DNA of 64,000 nt, taken from Solanum dulcamara (taxonomy: Eukaryota > Streptophyta > Magnoliopsida > Solanales > Solanaceae). The translations under genes and the position numbers were made by a program. How positions within the stretch are numbered: position 1 is the first letter of the stretch; the number at the start of each line of letters is the position of its first letter. Below are positions 56,001 through 62,000 of this stretch, one piece after another. The DNA is taken from NCBI RefSeq assembly GCF_947179165.1, contig NC_077239.1, positions 1,984,001 to 2,048,000 on the forward strand. The letters run 5' to 3'. The notes under the pieces are model-generated. The model saw only the letters and a list, made by a program, of their open reading frames with translations, made no database searches and was not told where the DNA came from.

Positions 56001-59000
56001 ACACCTTCCTTGGCACCTTAGGTATCCAAACCGAACTAAATGTAAAGCTATCCTCCTCCCTAACCAGAATCTTTTCGTAGAAGGACTTAACAAAGAACAC
56101 TTTGTTATTCTCCACCTTCCAACACAAAATATAGAGTCTGGCGACTGGCTCATTATACTTATGAAGTAAAGCTAGCAATCTCTAAAGCTCTATCACCTCC
56201 CAATCCTCGAAATGAAAATTTTTCCTGAACCTTTGATCCCAAAAAGTATTTCCCGTGTGTTCCGCTAACCTGCTCAACAGATAATTCTCTTTGGCAAGAG
56301 ACCCTATATAAGCCCAGAAAATCAACTTTTAGCATCAAGTCTCCGCAGCATTTTCCCCCCTAAAAACTAACTCTATTGCCCTCCCTCACCTTGAAGGAAA
56401 TGTTATCATAGAAATCTTTCTGCCCCTTAATTACGTTCCTTATTATTATTACAACAAAAAGAAAACACTATGCCATCAAAATCAAAAGAGCCTACAAAAT
56501 AGTGATGTTTCTTGTAATGAAAATTGTAAGAAAATGGACATTGAGCGTAACTCAAACCTCAAACGAGCTCATGACTTCAGGATTGTCAGAAACCATATAA
56601 GTAGACAACAATTCATTCCCTCAACCAATATAGGTTGCTTAACACCCCTTCCTCCTCACATCAAGGATTGGACATTTGGTGCGTGAACAATATACATGAG
56701 GTAAATCATTAATAGAGATGGATATTGGGTCTAACTCAACCTCAAAAGTTAGTTCATGAGATTAGGATGCACAAGACCATATAAGGAGGCAACATTATTC
56801 CCCCAACTAATGTGGGACACTTAACACAATTAAAGTTGGATACTTTTATCTTTCCGTTACAATTAATAGAATCTTGATTGAATGTGGTGAAAACAAACTC
56901 TATGACTAGTAAAGTTTGAAATGTAAAACCTGTGTTTATTAAATGCTTTGTGTTTGAATAGGAAAATATCCGTTCTTCATTCTCGATTCTATCATATGCG
57001 ATGCATCACGCACATCCCTGCAATATAGACCATATTAAAAACCTGGTTTGATACTCCTCGCTCTATAGTATGAATAATTTGAATTAGTAGTTGCCATGAG
57101 CTTCTCTGTTCCTATTGACCTTTAAGAAAAATAATTTGCATATGATCTTAGAATTCTGAAGAGGAGCTATATCAATGTGTTTCTCACTTGTCACCTGTAT
57201 GGTATCTTTGTCCCTTTCCTTTTGCCTCCCTTATTATTTTCCTCTTCCTCTGTGAATCAGTGAGTGTTACATGGGTGAACTCATTGGCAGAAGCTGGTTT
57301 CAGGAGTGAAATGCTAGACCTCAGTCTTTCCATTACATAGAAGCTGCAATTCTTACATGAGTTAATTTATAAGGAAAAAAACTATGTTTCTATGCCATGT
57401 GGGAAATAGGTCTCTTTGTGTATGTACACTCACACCCCATGATTTCCTCAGAAATTATCTGTTTACGGGAGACTATGTGTGATTCTAATTTTCTATTGAG
57501 TGGTATCTTGTACAGGAGGTTGCACGTCAGTGTTGAACGTGACATGGGAGGAACTACTGCTGCTCCTAAAACCATACGGTTCTTTGTTCCATATTGGATT
57601 AGCAATGACTCATTCTTATGTTTGGCTTATCAAGTTGTGGAAATTGAGCCGTTGGAAAGCTCAGATGTAGATTCACTTTCTCTTTCCAGAGCTGTCAAAT
57701 CAGCTAAACTAGCACTGAAAAATCCCCCTACTTCAGTGAATAGACAGATTGGTGCAAGGAAAAACATTCAAGTACTTGAAGTTATTGAAGATTTGAGTCC
57801 AACTCCCAGCATGCTTTCTCCACAACACTATGTTGGCCGTGGTGGTGTCATGTTGTTTTCATCGCGTAATGATGCCTATCTTTCATCACGGGTGGGCATC
57901 GCTGTCGCTCTTCAAAATTCTGAGAACTTCAGTTTTGGGATATCTCTTCTTGAGCTGGAAAAGAAGGTAATATGGATAAAGATTGGTTTATTGACAATGG
58001 ATAAAATTATGGCACTCAATAAACTTGGATTTCCTGCAGCAACGTGTTGATGTCAAGGCCTTTGGTGTGGATGGATTTTATTACAAGCTTTCGGTGGTGC
58101 TGCGCATGACTTCAGACAGAACAAAGGTATCCTCAATTGTTGTAACTCCTTATCATATTAACTGGGTGAGTTTTCCCTCATGGATAAAGGAGCTTATTTG
58201 AGTAGTCAAGTATCCTGCACTTGATATACATCTACATCGAGAAAATGTGTTTTTATTTGTATGAATTTACAGCACACAAGCTTTTTCTACTAGCTGGCTA
58301 ATCCACACCCTTTGAGATTTTGTCACCTGAGGACATCTTTTCCTCCTTGTATGTGCTTCACTTTTATAAAAAGAAAATAATCTTGTTAAGAAAATAGAGA
58401 AAGGAAAAAAAAAATCCCTCACAAAGATATAGAGAGAATACCTGGCTTGAGAATTGAGTATCAGATCCCCACTTAGGACTAAAAGGGAACTGTGTTAAAC
58501 AAGAGGCCATCTTCCTAGAGTTTTTAACGTTTTGGCATGATGTTCAAAAAGTTCAAACATTTTAGCTCTGACCTCATACTACTGTGACATGTCTGGCCCC
58601 GACAAACACAAGGTTTGTGTATATTAATAAATTTGTGTATTTATTAAAATAAAAGATATACCTAGCCTCTTGTTTGTTCGGGCACTAAATTAGTCATGGA
58701 AAAGTCAAAGAAAAGCTATGATGTCCATCATTAAGTAATGCTGATAAATACACTGTTACTGTTCTCAACAAAATGACTATGCTAAAGTAGGACTTGGCTT
58801 TGGAAACAGGTTTTAAAATGCCAACATATGAGTAGGAAGATTTTCTTTCAGTAAAGGTTCCTTAACATCAGGCATCATATTAGAAAATTCATTGCTCAAG
58901 AGTAGCAAGCTTGGGACCAAAGCATCAGAATAATACAAGATTTACTCTCACTACCAAGTTGTTAGGAGTTGTGACATCAAGTGAGAAAATCAATTATTGT

Positions 59001-62000
59001 ACAGAAAATGGTTGGTCTTTGAAGGATGTGCATAGGAATTACTTTTATATCCCTACCACATCCTAACCGACAGATCTGAAACATGTAATATCCATGTATT
59101 CTGAAATAGCTGGTCCTTGAAGAGGTCAAATGAAAAGGAATGACTGAGATGTCAATTTCATACTGAATGAGTTATTGGATTCATCTGCAGGTTGTGCATT
59201 TTCAACCACATAGCTTATTCATCAATAGGGTAGGATGTAGTGTGTGCTTGCGTCAGTGTGATTCTCAGTCAGTGGAGTGGATTCATCCTACAGATCCTCC
59301 AAAATATTTTTCATGGCAGTCTAATAAAGTGGAACTTTTAAAGGTTCGTATATAATCAACATTCTCCTTGCTGTTGTTCATAATCTCCCTCAATGTAGTC
59401 TGTTATTCCATTCTTATTTTTCTTTCTCAGTTGCGGCTTGATGGATATGATTGGAGTCCACCATTTAGTGTTGATAGTGAAGGTGTTATGTGTATTTGCT
59501 TGAAAAATCAGACTACGCATAACCTGATGCATCTCAAGGTTGAAGTGAGAAGTGGAACAAAAAGTTCCCGCTATGAAGTGATACTTCGACCCAATTCCTT
59601 CACCAGTCCTTACAGGTCTGACTGTCATCACATACTTCAGTTGTGATGCTTCTTCCCTTTGGGTTTGACATTTAATCCTTGAGTTGTGTCATTAATTTCT
59701 TCTGATTTTAGGTGTTTGTATTGTACTTCATTCTAGTGAGATAGCACCATCATGTTTGATGTTGAGCTAGAAAATCCTTACGTTTTCTAAGCTTGAGATA
59801 GAATGTCACCAGTGATAGAGATACCAAGGCCTGTAAAGCTTGTCTCTTTTTCTTCCCGTTCTTTGGAAACTTGGATAAATTGTATTTTGATATGTTTGGA
59901 TGATCTCAGATTCGTATCAACAGATGTTCTTCTCCTCTTTCCCTTTCTCTTTTTCTTTGCCTTTTTTTTCCTTTTCAACAGCAATCAATAACTTTTGATA
60001 CTCCTTTTGGGTCCCTTTAATTCTCCTGTTTAAACTGTCATTTGTATTAAGTTCATTGTTTAATACGCAATAACCAAACCTGTTGAATTAGTCATCTGGG
60101 CTAGAGTAGAGATATGAACCAAGTGATTTCAACATTAGAACTGGAGATTGCTGCTTTATTCATTATGACGAGGAGACATGGCATTCTTTTTTATCTTGCT
60201 TGTTCTCCTCCTTGTTTCAGATCACATGTGTCCATTGTCATTTATGAAATGGCTGGCAGGATATGGGACAGTTAGAGTTGCCCATTGACTACTACTGAAA
60301 TTTTATCTTTCTTTACTTTCAGTATCGTTAAAGATTATCAGATTTAAATATTCTGTCATGACCTTCTCTGACAAATTACTGACTAAACGTGTTTGCAGGG
60401 TCGAAAACCGCTCATTGTTTTTTCCTATACGTTTTCGGCAAGTCGATGGTGCTAACGATTCATGGAAATTTCTTCCTTCGAATGCTTCAGCATCATTTTC
60501 CTGGGAAGATCTTGGTCGCCGACGATTGTTGGAAGTCATGATTGATGGATCTGATCCTGCTGCATCACTGACTTATAATATTGATGAGATATTTGATCAT
60601 CACCCCATCCATGTCTCTGGAGGACCAAAGAAAGCTTTACATGTCATTATCCAAAAAGAAGAGAAAGTTAATGTAGTCAAAATCAGTGATTGGATGCCTG
60701 AAAATGCAACCTACACTATTTTGAATAGAAATCCTTCTTTGTTACCCTCTTCTGGAACTAGTTCTGTGTCAGAGCAAACACTTTCTAACTCAGAGAGTGA
60801 ATTCCATGTCATTGTTGAGGTCGCGGAGCTTGGATTATCAGTTATTGATCATACGCCAGAAGAGATACTATATCTGTCGGTGCAGAGTCTTGTGCTCTCA
60901 TATTCAACAGGATTGGGGTCTGGAGTTAGCCGGTAATAATATATTTGTGCCTTCTATTTATGTGATGGAGGCTATACTATTTTATTTCTTCTCAAACTTA
61001 CAATAATTATCTATGAAGCTACTTGTTTAACAGATCTCAAATTTTATGAGTCAGGTTAAAAGTAAGAATGAGGGGTATTCAAGTGGACAATCAATTGCCT
61101 TTAACTCCAACTCCAGTTCTCTTCCGGCCACAGAGAGTTGGACAAGAGAATGATTATGTTTTGAAATTTTCACTGACGCAGCAATCTAATGGATCGTTAG
61201 ATCTATGTGTATATCCATACATAGGTTTCCAAGTTAGTAGATGAACCATTGCTCTTTTCTGAAAAGTCTGTTCCCATATATTCATTTTTGCTATGCTTAG
61301 TATTGCTAATATCATGGGGCAAATTTCTTTCAGGGACCTGAAAATTCTGCATTTCTAATTAAGATTCATGAACCAATAATTTGGCGACTTCATGGGATGA
61401 TTCAACAAACCAATCTTACTCGATTGTACGATACAGAAACTACTTCAGTGTCTGTTGATCCCATAATACAAATTGGGTAAAAGTTCAGTTCATTATGCTA
61501 CTTTTTAGTTTCTGAAGTGTCCTAAGCTTTTTTTATAGAAGACCTTTTCTTATTGACAGTGTTCTCAACATATCCGAAGTTCGCTTGAAGGTTTCTATGA
61601 TCATGTCCCCAACACAACGGCCAGTGGGTGTTCTTGGGTTTTGGGCGAGTCTGATGACTGCGCTTGGAAACACTGAAAATATGACTGTAAGCATTTTCTG
61701 GTGCTTCAACTCAAAGATTTGAATTTTTTGGTTGCTGTGTTTAGGGGTTATAATCTGGGGTTCAGTTTGGAGTCCTGGATCTACATCAGGAATCCTAATG
61801 TTCTTATTGAGCTAGGGTAAAATCTATTTGTAAAAATAGACCTCTCTAACTTATTTAAAAAATAAACTACTAAAAGAGAGAGACATCTCTCAAGTCCTAA
61901 GACCTTCAATAATTCTTTTATTAGAAAAACCTGCACCCTTTTATATGTGCATTCTGTCATTAAGAAAAGTTTTGTGCTCATGTATTTACTTTGCTCAAAT